Positions 46,371 to 57,659 of a DNA stretch of 64,000 nucleotides are shown here, piece after piece (positions within the stretch are counted from its first letter, which is position 1; every line of letters begins with the position of its first letter). The notes below the pieces were generated by a model. That model had not been told where the DNA came from and did not search any database. It saw only the letters and a list, made by a program, of their open reading frames with translations. This DNA comes from Rutstroemia sp. NJR-2017a BVV2 (Eukaryota > Ascomycota > Leotiomycetes > Helotiales > Rutstroemiaceae): positions 423,563 through 487,562 of the forward strand of contig NJPS01000037.1 of the NCBI GenBank assembly GCA_002946415.1, written 5' to 3'. The position numbers were made by a program, and so were the translations under genes.

Positions 46371-46788
46371 ATGCATAAGAATAACTCCATGCCTCAACTG
46401 GTTCTTCAATTTCCCCAGCAGAGTCTTTCTGTTCTCTCAAGAGCGATCTTACACGACGGAGTGATAGCGACGGCCGCTTCCCGGATACTGAAGATGCGTA
46501 TGGGAAATATGTATGTGTACGGAATGCACTATTTGGGGATTAAATCTCTGGTCTGGAACAAAGGCTAGTATCACTCTATTAGTTCGTAAGCTGCTTTGTG
46601 TGGAGCTAACGCAAATTGCAATTCATCACCCGCTCCCCCTCGCTGTGACGAATGTCGAGAAGTACGTCATCATATAGGCAAACAAACATGCGTCGCTTTT
46701 GATCTCATGGCTAACTTACATGACGTGACATCTCTACGCCGTGCGCAACCGACAGCTCTTCTTATGTGCTGGATAGGTACGATATCTA
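46371..46788. other. intergenic
   Basis: About 420 bp without a supported feature. Confidence 0.4.
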
Positions 46789-47109
46789 TTGCACATCTTG
46801 TCAATAGAATACGCTGTCAGCCTGTCCATATCGAATGCGACCCAAACCGCCCTTCCAATCTTACCTAAACCATATAACTCGACACTATTTGCACCTTTCC
46901 ACGAATGGCTACATTGGTGCGACGAGTCCCACAATTTTAACAAGCACAAAGGGCTGTCCGAGACAGCATTGCAAAGAAGGGTTCTTTACATTGGTGTTCT
47001 AGAGGATTTAGGTTACAATCTAGAGCATACGTTCGTCTATTCCGTGCATCAGAAACAAGTAGGCAAGAATAAATCTCCTTCCTCATTGCTGAAGCCACCG
47101 CTCAAATGA
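46789..47109 (+). pseudogene. possible HET-domain protein relic
   Basis: 106 codons. The segment FHEWLHWCDESHNFNKHKGL, followed by RRVLYIGVLEDLGYNLEHT, resembles the start of HET-domain proteins, where W...C...H..C precedes LPTRVLDVG and V-L. Here the second cysteine, the LPTR motif and the HET core are missing. The frame opens from an ATG inside what would be upstream sequence. Weak call; it could be a chance resemblance. Confidence 0.28.
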
Positions 47110-49746
47110 AGAAAAGAAGAGCACTGCACAATCAAGACCATCGTGACAGATAGCAGGGTGGGTATTACCAAGAGCTCTGGAAATAGATGCTGTTCAAGTG
47201 ACTCGGGAACTTGGCGCCGTATACCACCAGACTAACTAATTCCATGACAATGGCGGGAACTGGAGAAACGAGTCTAGCCGAATGGAATCTATATTTTCCC
47301 AGACTTACTGCACAATCGTTGGGCGTGGCTGTCGACTCTAACGCGGGTTTGCTCCAGCACAACGTGGATACCAAAGACTGCCATGTCCAAGATGCTTCAA
47401 GCAGGCAGTTCCTCCCAGCTTCGATGTAAGATGACTTCGACAAAGATGTATTCGACAAAGATGTGGGCAAGGATTGCCTCAACAAGTGAATATAGCTAAT
47501 GCAAGGAAGGGTTTTGGCGCGACGAACTATCCACTTTAGCGCCCACCACAATTGGTAGAAATTTAGCGAAGGAGGTTTACTGTTAGAATCTTGGTACATT
47601 GCTAAGCTGAAAAGTACGAGCTTTACAACAGTTGGATTGAGAAGCTCCTGATTCAAAAAGTTTATCCTCAGCTACTACAGGAGCAAGCAGTTCACTGTTG
47701 GTAGCAGCTTCCCGAGTACGCCGTTTCGATAAGGCAAGCGAGGTAGCCTAACTTCATCACCTTCCCCCCCTGGATGATCGAGAACGGAAGCTTAAGTTGA
47801 CGTTCATCTAGGAGAAGTTGACTGGGCTTTGGAGGATAAATCAGTTGATTCGCAGAGACAGAAGAACTAGAATTCTCTAACCACAAGAATTTATACCTTG
47901 AGTCGGTCAGTCAGCCCACCAGTAGCGCGCGAATCGCCGGGGAAGAAAGTCTTTGAAAAGATATGAGCTGAAAACCGCACAGTCCGTACTTTTACTCTCC
48001 CATTATTCCATTTTTGCATCCTTTTCAAAACCCAACAGCGCAACTCGAGGTCCCCACACCTTCCATATCAAATACCCTGTGCCATGCACTTCCTCGCCAG
48101 CAGAGTATCCAGGACCACACGCATACCAATCCCACCAGCCCACATTATCTAACAACAGTATACAGATCTTTGCGATCCCCTCCCTCCACCTGCGCCAAGA
48201 CCTGGAAATAGATCCTGTTTTCCGCTCATCGCGACGTTTTTGAGTACTGTAACCCATCGACTTTACTCAGTTCCAGCTAGACATCTCCCCACCAGAGCAA
48301 CTGACCTTTTGATATCCTCCGTTATTCCCATTCCACAGCTGAATCTTCCCACTGTCCATCTTCCGCATTTTCAAAAACATCGCGACCCAGACTTCATGCC
48401 CAACTTTTCTTCCTTGGTGATGGATGATCTTAACTCTTTCATTTTCTTTTTGCCTCTACTAGTATAGAAGCCTCTACCTTCATACCATATAGACTGTAGC
48501 TTTCCGAGTCCTTCAGTTCGGGTTGAAGGCTACCGTGGAGCTTGGATGCATCGGTCTTCGTTACTGTTTTCTTTAAATATTGTTTCCAGTTCATCGCGAG
48601 GAAAGGGACGGGTAGTGACCATTCGATTGGTTCGTAGACTACTATTTCACCGGTGATATCCCATCTATTATTCTTGGTGTAGTTCCAGGTGCTATCAAGG
48701 CTGGGTAGTCATCGTACACCAAAAAACTTGCTCTGATACGCTTCAACTACGCGAAGAGCAAGGAGTTGAGATGACAACTTTGACATATTGACTACTCTAG
48801 AGTTACTTGAGATCTGATTTGAGAAACATCTAGACAGTTTGATCACAAAGACTTAAAAAGGTCTCAAATCAGATTTTCGAATTGATATACTACAGCTCAA
48901 CCCTACCAGATATAGCTAGTCAACAGAGCCCTAGCACATCACAATCTGCAAAAAAGCCACGAAGCAGAGACCCATAGATTGCAATTCAATTATTCCAAAG
49001 CATCTCAGCTTAAGGTCTCAGTACACAGAGATTGCTTTTCTGACACACTTCCACACCACCCGCCAAACAGATATGACCCGTGACTTTGTATACACAGCCC
49101 TGCCTGACCCGACAGCCAGCAGAATGAGTTTCGGCTACTCAATTCCCGACAGGTTCTTCCTCGCCCAATTGGCCTAGAGAGCGAGATGAGCTTGCGACGA
49201 ACAGAACACGCCATGTCAAGTGTATCGCGAGCTCTCCTCCATCGAAACGAAAGGAAGAACTGGACGAGACTGCCAGAGGTTGTGAACAGATGCTCAATGC
49301 CGTGAATTCTGTTGCGAATGAAGTATAGCATGTTTTCGAAGAATGAGCAGGATGAGAATGCCATCACCTTACTCGATTCCAGCAGTTCTGCCTAATGGCT
49401 GTTAGACGGTGAAAAGGCGATGAGGGGGTCGTTGCCAATTGGCCATTACCTGACTATTCTTTAATTGTCCTTCCCTTCACCTCCGCCTACAACACCGCAC
49501 ATTATTCCGAATATCCTACCTCTTGGGCAGATCGGTCTCATCACACCAGATTCGGCCGTCAGATAGAGTGCTTCACTCCCTGCAATTCCCTGAGGAAATT
49601 TACAGGTATTAACATAATTTTCCTTGCTGTAAGGACCTGTTGCCGCTTCGGCCGTGAGTGTTGAGCTCCAAGACCACGAACCCTTATTACAGTAAGAGTG
49701 AGCTATATGCGAAATGAACCAAATTGACCTCAAGTCCACTCAATAA
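47110..49746. other. 2.6 kb without a convincing gene
   Basis: Open stretches occur (minus 47,165-47,656, plus 47,953-48,243, minus 49,005-49,367, minus 49,461-49,739) but have non-ATG starts or no recognisable domain. The last overlaps the expected 3' side of the gene at 49,747. A 13 bp inverted repeat is at 48,812-48,874. Pseudogene remains are possible. Confidence 0.35.
48812..48874. repeat. inverted repeat, 13 bp arms
   Basis: ATCTGATTTGAGA at 48812-48824 and its exact complement at 48862-48874, with a 37 nt spacer. It could form a hairpin; function unknown. Confidence 0.6.
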
Positions 49747-50961
49747 TCATGTATAAGTCATTCGTCTTTTCCCTCTTACGTCGTCGTCGTTCTCGACGAT
49801 GGCTTTCCGCTTCCTTGGATTCTCTATTGGTGCTTGAGTGACGGTAGATATACCACAAGGACTCGTACACGGCGATTCACAGCATTCAAAGATCTCTTGT
49901 AGTATCTGGCGCCGGCCAGCCTCTTCAAAGAAATTCACACTTGGGCCACGCCATATCTCTATCTTCCCAACAAGCTCCCGCCGCCCTTGTATCATCGACC
50001 GCATATACAAGAATGGAATGTTCGCAGTAATCCGTTGCACTCCGTGGAAATAGATCGACCACGTATCGACCTAATTTATGCGTCAGCTTGGATCTACTGT
50101 AAGATGCGACATAGCCCACCTGGTATATAAAGGTGTCATCAGCAAAGGGCTGTGCACGATACATCTTGGCCGCTAGTGCAAGAAGATTATACAGTTCTAC
50201 GCATGTAAACCCCTTGTCAAGGGGCTGCATTCTTTGATCAATTGATACGAGCTGCAGTTGCTGAGCATTTCGTTTCGACACTATTGTCAGGTCGGGACGA
50301 ACGCCGCGGGTGCGTGAATCCTCCCTAATGTGAAGACGGTGTTTCCTAGGAGATAATGAAGTCAGCATCAATCGTATCTAGCGTCCTTGGAATGGATGTA
50401 GAGATATTCACCTTAGAACTTCGATGTGACCGCCAGCTTTGTTTGCCAGGTCCTCAGTCCAAGTCATCAGTAGCGATGATATATAGTCACTGGCATTCCT
50501 TCCTCTTCTCTGAAACCCCATTGCATGTAGGCATTGTATCTCTGCCTGGTTGCGTTCGGTTTGTAATAAATCAGTAATTATTGTGTTCACTGCCACAGAA
50601 GAGACTCCAGCCAGTAGGTTCTGAAGTTCATTAATTGTGATATTGAGGTCGAGCATTTCTTCATCGCGCACAAAGCCTTTGGACAGCCTCGCAAGCAGCT
50701 TTCGGACCACTTGTAGCCATCGCGAGTGGGTCGGCCGATGAAGCTGTTTGTTGAGAGGGCTCTTGATTGTCGATCGGGGAGGTATGCCTCGTTTTTCGCT
50801 GTCGCTATTGCGTTTGCTGGTCTTGTTACTTTCCTCGTCGTGATTGCAGGATTGGGCTACTAAAGGCACAAGTGTCAGCAACTCTGTACCATTTGCTTGC
50901 TCCAAAGGATGGAAAATATACCTTGGGATACATGCGTGCTGTCAAAGAGGTTGGAACACAT
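49747..50961 (-). CDS. unknown multi-exon fungal protein
   Basis: Exons in consistent phase: from ATG 50961 (possibly earlier) to 50923, 50859-50412, 50345-50120, 50070-49747. Introns use GTATAT/CTTTAG, GTGAAT/CCTAG and GTGGGC/TTAG with GCTGAC branch sites in two. Exon 2 has a helical Leu-rich block (VVRKLLARLSKGFVRDEEML, then ELQNLLAGVSSVAVNTIITDLLQTE). Exon 3 reads VELYNLLALAAKMYRAQPF. Exon 4 reads WSIYFHGVQRITANIPFLYM, then WRGPSVNFFEEAGRRQIL, and a basic nuclear-signal-like end (NPRKRKAIVENDDDVRGKRR). Upstream of the ATG the frame stays open to about 51,110 with coding-like sequence (TATLLTGPANGARLIIATIN), so a further 5' exon is likely. No family recognised. Confidence 0.6.
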
Positions 50962-51237
50962 CTGTGTAGAGTTGGTGTTGTGGCTATCTTTTTGCTCTTC
51001 TGTTGATTGATTGATAGTCGCGATTATGAGGCGCGCCCCATTAGCGGGTCCGGTTAAAAGTGTAGCCGTGCCACTAACGCCATTCGCTTGTGTACTTCGT
51101 ATAAATTACAGGCAACAGCTAAATAGAAGATAGAAGATGAATTACAATATGTTGTCTCAGATCCTTAAGACATTCCGTTGATAAAGGCAATTAGTGACAA
51201 TTCATTGTCCTAAGCCGGCTTTTTTTCTCTGGCCCGA

Positions 51238-52676
51238 ATGGCTTCTCAAAATCCTCCGGCAAATGCCGCTTAGTTCTCCGCCTGCTTCCCAAATTGGTCC
51301 GCTGACTCACTGGAGCAAAGAATAGGCATTGAAGCCGGAAGTAGATGGGGCTTACCTGAAATTGGGGTTTTCAAGCTCCTACGTCGAAGGAACGAGAGAA
51401 GAATTCCGGCCTCACTCAATAGCTATTTCACAGAGGCTACACGCCGGGTTGAAGAGAGCCAAGATATACAAGATGCTGTTAAACTTCTCGCCTCGAATTG
51501 GCGGCGGCACAATCGGTCGGATCTCCTCCGCTTGGCAGGCATCTTTGCCCCTTTCTTCAGCCTTTTAGCTGAGGTTCTTGAGCAACCTGATCCCCCAGAT
51601 CCTGATCGGCCTACTCGAGATTCAGCTAACGCCTCATACGCCGAAGTCGTAAGCGAGTCTAGCCAGTCCTCCTTATCTTCGGATGGATCCGCGTCGCATG
51701 AACCTCCCGCGAAAAGGTTGCGAGAAACCCGCTCTGAAGATAGCTACCACCCTTCGCACCAATCTGACCAATCGACATTTGAAAGACAAGTGAAATCCGA
51801 ATCTACAACCAATGCTTGTGCATTCCACTTCCTAGAATGTGTCACGGAGAGCACCCAGAATAAGGATGATCCTAAGCCTTCTTTTCGCCTGGAGTGGTCT
51901 CTGACGCAGGACACTTTCACTGTGGATACCCCCAAAAGTCGGTTCTCTTCAACTAACGATGGTAACTTGGTATATCGAGCCAGTTCGTCGTCTGGAGAGT
52001 GGACAAGGCGTACAGACCTCTCGTATTGCTCCATTGAGGTAATTACAACGAACCCCCTCCGCTCGCCTCTCCCAGGCAAAAGAAATACAGGACGATTTAG
52101 GGCAATATTTTACGGTTGTTTACTGCTGTTGAACTAATGTCCTAAAGGATCTCAGATATTTTATTATTTTCATTGTCCCAGCATCATTTAGTCATTATTG
52201 TCGGCCTGTTACCTCCACAGCAGAGAATCTCTAGACACGAGCTGACAATTAATATAGGCCAAGTCACACTACAACCTCACCACCAATGCCTTCTCCAGCG
52301 AAGGGCAGGAAGGGGCTCATATGATAGGCATGTTATTCCAGCGCTTGGCAAACACACAACAGCATGGTATAAGAGCCTCGGATATGTGAGTTGCCCCTCC
52401 GTGAACTTCCATCACAACCAAGCAGCTAACAACCACGACAATAGTATCCCTATTATCTCTGCTCGGCAAAACATGTTCTACGTCGTTATCGGCACTTTCC
52501 CAGAACCTTACCATCAGTATTTGCGAACCGGCATAGATACCGATAGCTCGGCTTTTGGTCAGCTGGAAGAGTATGGCCCGTTTGACATGAGGAAAACCGA
52601 AGATTTTGAGATTATGTGCAATATTTGTGTTGCTCTTGTTCTTCATCTCGAGGAAATTTGTGCCCGTGGACAGTGA
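51238..52676 (+). CDS. unknown protein, three exons, early in-frame stop (probable pseudogene)
   Basis: Exon 1 is 51238-52038, exon 2 from about 52258 to a GTGAGT donor near 52,388, exon 3 from an AATAG acceptor near 52,446 to 52676. All joins keep frame. The start ATG (MASQNPPANAA) is followed by TAG at codon 12 (51271-51273), then the frame is open: FSACFPNWSADSLEQRIGIE, LLRRRNERRIPASLNSYFTE, a Ser-rich, Lys/Arg-containing middle (a nuclear-signal-like PPAKRLRETR), then EGAHMIGMLFQRLANTQQHG, ARQNMFYVVIGTFPEPYHQY and YGPFDMRKTEDFEIMCNICV. TAG could derive from CAG by one C-to-T change. Alternatively a short 5' exon could splice at the CTTAG at 51,269-51,273. Intron 1 (219 bp, unusually long here) contains a dispersed repeat also found at 20.4 kb. 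No family recognised. Confidence 0.5.
52090..52250 (+). repeat. dispersed repeat, copy 2, inside an intron
   Basis: Related to 20,433-20,760. Contains a single GATCTCAGATATTTTATT unit where copy 1 has nine 18 bp units. Confidence 0.6.
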
Positions 52677-52729
52677 TAGGCCGAATAGACTAATCAGATA
52701 CCTTACTTATTATGACGACTCCGTTGCCT

Positions 52730-53400
52730 TGAGCGCAAGTGAAGTTCCAATCTGACCCAGGCTGCGAACCTACCCGACGGGTTGGCGCACCTTTCAGTTG
52801 ATTACAATGACTAACGGGTACCCGTTGGATATATTTGAAGGGATAGTGATCCCCTATCGGCCACAGTGACCCCATTCTAGTTATACTTGGTGGTCAGGAA
52901 AACAAATGCAGTCTCTGTTCTTGTACCTTCTATTCAACAAAGCATTCAATATACTATCCAACACATCAGTCATCACACCAGTCATCACACCATTCAACAC
53001 ACCACTCAACATATTATTCAACACACTATTTAATATACTATTCAATATACTATTCAACGCACCTATAAATACTCCAAACTAATGATACTTTCTTTCCTAG
53101 GCTACGAATCTACCCGTTGGGCTGGGTTACCTATAGGTGGCTTGAGTAGAGGGAATATCTACCCAGTACCCGAATAGGTACCCAGGTAGAATATACCAGC
53201 CCTATACTAGCCTATACACCTCTATCTTGGCAGTGGCTAGAACCTCAAGTAGGCCTATATACACCCTATATAGATGCTGGCCATCCAAAGGGTACTTATC
53301 GGGTGGGCTGCTTCTCTCGATTACCCACCCACTGGATAATGGGAACCCATTGCGCAGCCTACTCTCCACCCAGTAAGTATATTCTCAGTCTAAACAGCAG
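52730..53400. repeat. repeat-rich sequence with GGGTACCC / ACCCAC words
   Basis: Contains several inverted and direct copies of words such as ACCCGTTGG, GGGTACC, ACCCACCC and a GGGTAG(A/G)TTCG(C/T)AGCCT motif (minus strand, 52,768 and 53,103). Similar words recur at 57,365-57,490. Looks like ends or subterminal repeats of DNA transposons; no transposase is visible. Confidence 0.45.
52930..53060 (+). repeat. imperfect short tandem repeat
   Basis: Repeated ATTCAACACACYA / ATTCAATATACT units of about 12-14 bp, roughly ten in a row, T-to-C variants mixed. Confidence 0.7.
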
Positions 53401-54517
53401 ACCATACTACAATCTTACACTCCAACCCCAAACCTTCTCCCCGCCCCACCCGAATCGCACAGTTCCATAACACCAACCCCACGCACTCAAAACCCAAACC
53501 GGAAACCCATCACCAACAAAGCGAAACCCCGATACAGAAAACAAACAAACCCAATCCTCTTCCTACAACTCCGATATCGTGACTTGTAAGCTCCAAGTAA
53601 AGGGTTTCCAGATTGTCTAGCTACGAATTTATCTTAAGCTTCTCAATCTACCCCTACTGAAATCTAGCCAAAAGATAATAATCTTGCCATCTCTCTTTCC
53701 CTTCTTCTAACTTCTACTTTTACTCTGTTTGATATATACCGAGTTCAGTTTAGTTGGATCACGATCGATAAAAGAGTTAAGTCAAATTATTTTCGCAAGT
53801 ATAGTTCCTAACTTATTAAACTACTTGATCAAAACCACTTATCTACACAACCACTTACCCAAATACCTCAACCTAACTACTACCAACCAGTAATTAAATC
53901 AAACTAATCAACAATAACTAGTACCTTACTCTACTCCCTCCCTTCTCTATCCCACTACTTACCCCCCCCCCCTCCCCACCCTAAACCAGAACCCTACTCC
54001 CTCCCTTCCCCCTCTTTCCCCCTGAAAAAATTCCAACACCCCATCATCAAAAACCACAACCCCAACCAGCAACAACTTTGACCATCTCACCGTCTAAGAG
54101 AAAAGATTAACAATTATAATAGCTTATACAAAAAAATCCTAAACATCAATTCTCAACTACAATCTACTAATCTATTTATACTATTGAGTTTGTTTTTAGA
54201 GATTGTTTTCTAGCTTTTCTTATCTTCACTACTAGCGGTACAGTACAGTATCAATACCGATCCGTCAATTAAATACTGAGTACTGTTCGCGACAAGTTGA
54301 AGGGAATTACAGATAGAGGGTTTGGATTCGGGGGTTATTTGTAGGTTCATTGTATCCAGTGTAATGTATTTGAAATTCTATGGTATTTACATCATCTATC
54401 TATCTTCCCGGCTGTATACATTGTGTCTTCTCCGGCTTCCTTATCCGCCCCGCTTCTTTACTCCCAAGTTTTATCCTGTCCTATGCAATCCCCTTCCCCT
54501 TTCCCTCTCCTCTCCTA
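53401..54517. other. pyrimidine-rich, gene-free stretch
   Basis: About 1.1 kb, strongly C/A/T biased on this strand (many CCCC and CTACTCCCTCCC words). No supported gene. Confidence 0.5.
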
Positions 54518-54672
54518 CCCCCCCCCCCCCCCCCCCCCCCCCCCCAAAACCCCCCCCCCCCCCCCCCCCCTACACACCCCCCCCCCCCACCCCCCCCCCC
54601 CAACCCCCCCTTCCCCCTTTTTTTTCACCCCATTAACCACCACACCACCCCCCCCCCCCCCCCCCCCCCCCA
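54518..54672 (+). repeat. cluster of long poly-C tracts
   Basis: Runs of 28 C (54518-54545), 21 C (54550-54570), two of about 12 C (54577-54588, 54590-54601) and 25 C (54648-54672), separated by a few other bases. Open frames here translate to polyproline and are artefacts of the repeat. It may be genuine or a misassembly. Confidence 0.85.
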
Positions 54673-55068
54673 ACCGCAACTTAGCCTGTTGGTTACCCTA
54701 TTCCAGGTGAAGACGACTCATATCTGGGTCTTTGTAACTTTGCCTGTAGCCATGGTTATTGTCCAGAAGGCGCTTGTACAACTACCAAGCCATGAACTCG
54801 TTCCTAAAACTCAATTCAAGTGTGAGCATTGCAAGAAGGCGCCGAACAACTTTCTCATCTCCGTCATGTTTGTAAATTTAACTTCAATTCAATTCATAAC
54901 CCGCAAACCTTGCAGACACTGTTGCCAATATGATCGAGATGTCGGATCACCTTCGTAATCCATCGAGTTCCTGTCCCCTTTTGCCCAGATCACACACACC
55001 AACACTCTTCTGTAATTTCACGGTCCTTGTAGCAGAAACGTACGTTTTTTTATCCCAGTCCCTTCGTT
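54673..55068. other. short region with possible gene fragment
   Basis: A plus-strand stretch at 54,705-54,950 has some coding character (FKCEHCKKAP, then CRHCCQYD) but no ATG start and no partner exon that I could confirm. Left unassigned. Confidence 0.3.
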
Positions 55069-55845
55069 TTACAGGTGAAAAATCTCGGTGATTTCCTGCT
55101 CATCGTCTATGGGGTTTAATTGCCAGAAATCTGTGCTAAGGGAAGCATACGCTTTTACCAGATCTCGAGCTTTGAATCGTTGCCAATAATCACGCCGACT
55201 ATCTTCGTCTATGGAATCGAACATTTCCTCGGGCATTTCATCGTCCGAAGCATCACCGTAATCCAATGCTGCCTGCTCGTCCTCTGGTAATGGTTTTCCT
55301 GCCAGCTTCCGCTTGCGTCTGTCTATCGTTGCCTTCAATTGACGTGTATAATCCAGGCAGACCAAAGTGAAGAAGTATCCTGAACCATCCGGATCGCTTG
55401 CCATCTCTATATCCTCAAAGCTATCCAAAACCTCCTCATTTACATATATGAAGTAAACATGATATATATATTCATATCTGGGCAAGTCATCACCCGTTCT
55501 TCCGTCTACAAGGGCTTTGTTATTGAACCCTTGCCTCACAAGGTCAGCTTCAACCCATTTGACAAACCATGAGGTGCTAACTTCCAGCCAATTCAAGCCG
55601 TTGAGCTTTGGGTCTTCAATCACAGTCCACTTCAGGCTCTCCCACAGATCTTCATCCTCTTTCAGGAATTCCTTCGCGAGTTCTTGCATGATCGACATAA
55701 AAGTGTCCCATTTCTCCTGCGATTTGTATGTGCAGCGATAGATAACGAAGCCCCATTCTTTCGCTCTCCCTATGCTCTGCATCCCGACTAGTTGTTTTCG
55801 AATCACATCCTGGGAAGTATCTTCGTGTCGCTTTGGAAACGGCAT
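55069..55845 (-). CDS. conserved fungal protein of unknown function
   Basis: Single exon, 258 residues, ATG 55845. The first third holds EWGFVIYRCTYKSQEKWDTFM, a block I associate with a large, often multi-copy Pezizomycotina family without known function (WGFVIYRCTY...W..F...). Then LWESLKWTVIEDPKLNGLNW, VRQGFNNK, PRYEYIYHVYFIYVNEEVLDS, DGSGYFFTLVCLDY, an acidic stretch (DYGDASDDEMPEEM) and a C-terminal helix. No signal peptide, membrane segment or catalytic motif. Intact and isolated between repeat-rich stretches. Confidence 0.75.
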   Translation of the reverse strand: MPFPKRHEDTSQDVIRKQLVGMQSIGRAKEWGFVIYRCTYKSQEKWDTFMSIMQELAKEFLKEDEDLWESLKWTVIEDPKLNGLNWLEVSTSWFVKWVEADLVRQGFNNKALVDGRTGDDLPRYEYIYHVYFIYVNEEVLDSFEDIEMASDPDGSGYFFTLVCLDYTRQLKATIDRRKRKLAGKPLPEDEQAALDYGDASDDEMPEEMFDSIDEDSRRDYWQRFKARDLVKAYASLSTDFWQLNPIDDEQEITEIFHL

Positions 55846-56404
55846 TTTGGAGGAATGTTCTTCGCTCTGAGAAGTAGAAAAAACAGGTTCGGGTGTTTCT
55901 GAAGAGTGGTTGCTTCTTCTTGTGTGTTGCTTGGAATCGTGGAATAGAGAGTCCGAAGCCCAAATCCGTGAAATGGTTCCTTACGCAAGTGGTAAAACGG
56001 GGATATCAAAGTAGAAGTAACTCGTATTAGTATGTGGTACAGCTGAAAATCAGAGCATGCCAACCGTTGGTGGGCGGTCGAACCATTAATACTAGGCACC
56101 AATGACTGGAAGAAACATCGTAGTGTAAGCGACCTTCCGAAATAGTGCTAGCTTAACAGAGTATCAGATCATGGTACGGGTAGTTCGTCTGTTGTCCTCA
56201 GTTAGTGAGTTGGTGTGAGTTGAAAGTACGTAAATTGAGGAGGGATGATATTATTGGGGGTTAGGATGGAAATCCCAACCGAAACGGGAATTTAATCCCA
56301 ACGGCGCTAAGCTAATTTAATGCATATCTACGAGCAAAGCTCCTGCTGCATCTATGTGTAGAACAGACAAATGTCCCGGTATACCATATTGGAAGCCCAG
56401 CAGA
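55846..56404. other. intergenic
   Basis: About 560 bp; promoter of the preceding gene at the left. No other feature seen. Confidence 0.45.
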
Positions 56405-56580
56405 GTTTCAGGAGGGGGAATAAGAAAAGCTAGGGCTCAGGGGGTGGATCAACCGAAGGAAGCGGAGAAGCGGAGGACGATCGGTTGAGAAGACGGGTAA
56501 ACCCCAACTCAGCAGGTCTATATGAGGAGGAGGAAGGAGAAGGAAAAAGGATAGCAATTAGTTTGTATACAAACTGAATT
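56405..56580 (+). repeat. dispersed repeat family 2, copy 1
   Basis: Shares with 58,205-58,420 and 61,530-61,770, same orientation, the layout AGRRGG...GCGGA..-GATCG..GA-..GGGT-CCCAAC..-GGAGAA..GGAGATC.GTAG-AATTAGTTTG. This copy is the most diverged. Confidence 0.55.
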
Positions 56581-57070
56581 TGATCCGTTGCGGAGCGGTT
56601 AATTGGAGTAGTCCGTGGGTAATCCGCGGGCATCTGCCGGGTACTCATAAATCCATGATTTGTGGATTTTTGAGGGTATGCCCAGAAAAAGTGGAGCAGA
56701 CTTAAGGTTTCAGACTTTAAACTTTATGCCCGAGGTTTCTAAACCTTAAATTTTTTGAGGATATACTTTGTTGCTAGCCTAAAGTACGCCCTAGAATTTT
56801 ATATACACCCCTAAATTTAACCTATAAGCTTATAAGAAGGATCTTATTTGTTCATACTAATCTTTATACTAATCAATCTTATACTTATTCTAGGGACCTG
56901 CGGATTGACGGATAATCCGCAGATACCCACGAACTACCTGTAAATTCATAGAGTGGATTATGATTTTAAAAAACCAACCGCGGGTTGTGAAAGCGGAGGG
57001 GAATCCACGCGCGGAGCGGAGCCATTTGCGGGTGGTGCTGATTTGGAGTTTATGGGACTTTGTGGAGGGG
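56581..57070. repeat. sequence with CGGAGCGG / ATCCGC words (transposon-like ends)
   Basis: Contains CCGTTGCGGAGCGG, AATCCGCGGG, GGATAATCCGCAGAT, CACGCGCGGAGCGGAGCC: words in both orientations flanking a RIP-like AT-rich core (56,660-56,880). The same kind of words occur at 63,880-64,000. They resemble subterminal repeats of hAT-type DNA transposons; no transposase gene present, so perhaps a non-autonomous element. Confidence 0.45.
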
Positions 57071-57659
57071 AGAATAATTGCCAGGATGGTCATGCTGGAA
57101 AGAATGATTATTGCAAAGCTTCTTGAGGTTCTGTAGAAGAGCAGATTGTTGGATAAGTAGTGACCGGTCTTGTGGGTGGTTTACGAATTTCGGAATTTTT
57201 GTGATTGTTTAGGAGGGCAAAGAGGAATAGAATAGTCTTTTCATGTCAAAGTGGTTATTGATGTTGTCCTTTTGTTCTGTCTATATGGCTTCCAGTTTTC
57301 ATTTGATTTATTGATTATGATATACACGGGTCTAGTCTATCTGCCTTGTATATGATTCATAGGCTGTGAAATGGGTACCCATGGGTGGGGGTTTTCCAAC
57401 CGTCTGCCTACTCAACAGGGGTGGTATACGCCTGAAAAGGGTCCGTGACAGCTAATGGATTGGGTTACCCACCCCTAACCCACCCACTGCTACAATCCAC
57501 TACCATCTCAGTCCTGTAGTCTTTCCCTCGATGTCTACCAGCCAGTGCCCATCGTATCGATACCGCAAACCCTTTATTTCCGTCCCCAATAATCTACACT
57601 ACACTATACAACCACTAAATCGACATCCCCCACTCAATTCCCCATCCCCACAACATCCA
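57071..57659. other. non-coding, with second GGGTACCC-type segment
   Basis: 57,365-57,490 contains GGGTACCCATGGGTGGGGG, TACTCAACAGG, GGGTTACCCACCCCTAACCCACCCAC, like 52,730-53,400. No gene. Confidence 0.45.

Noticed and set aside
47165..47656. 163-codon minus-strand frame
   Set aside because: TTG start and no recognisable features.
54322..54958. Three overlapping polyproline frames
   Set aside because: Produced by poly-C tracts; any frame through poly-C reads proline.
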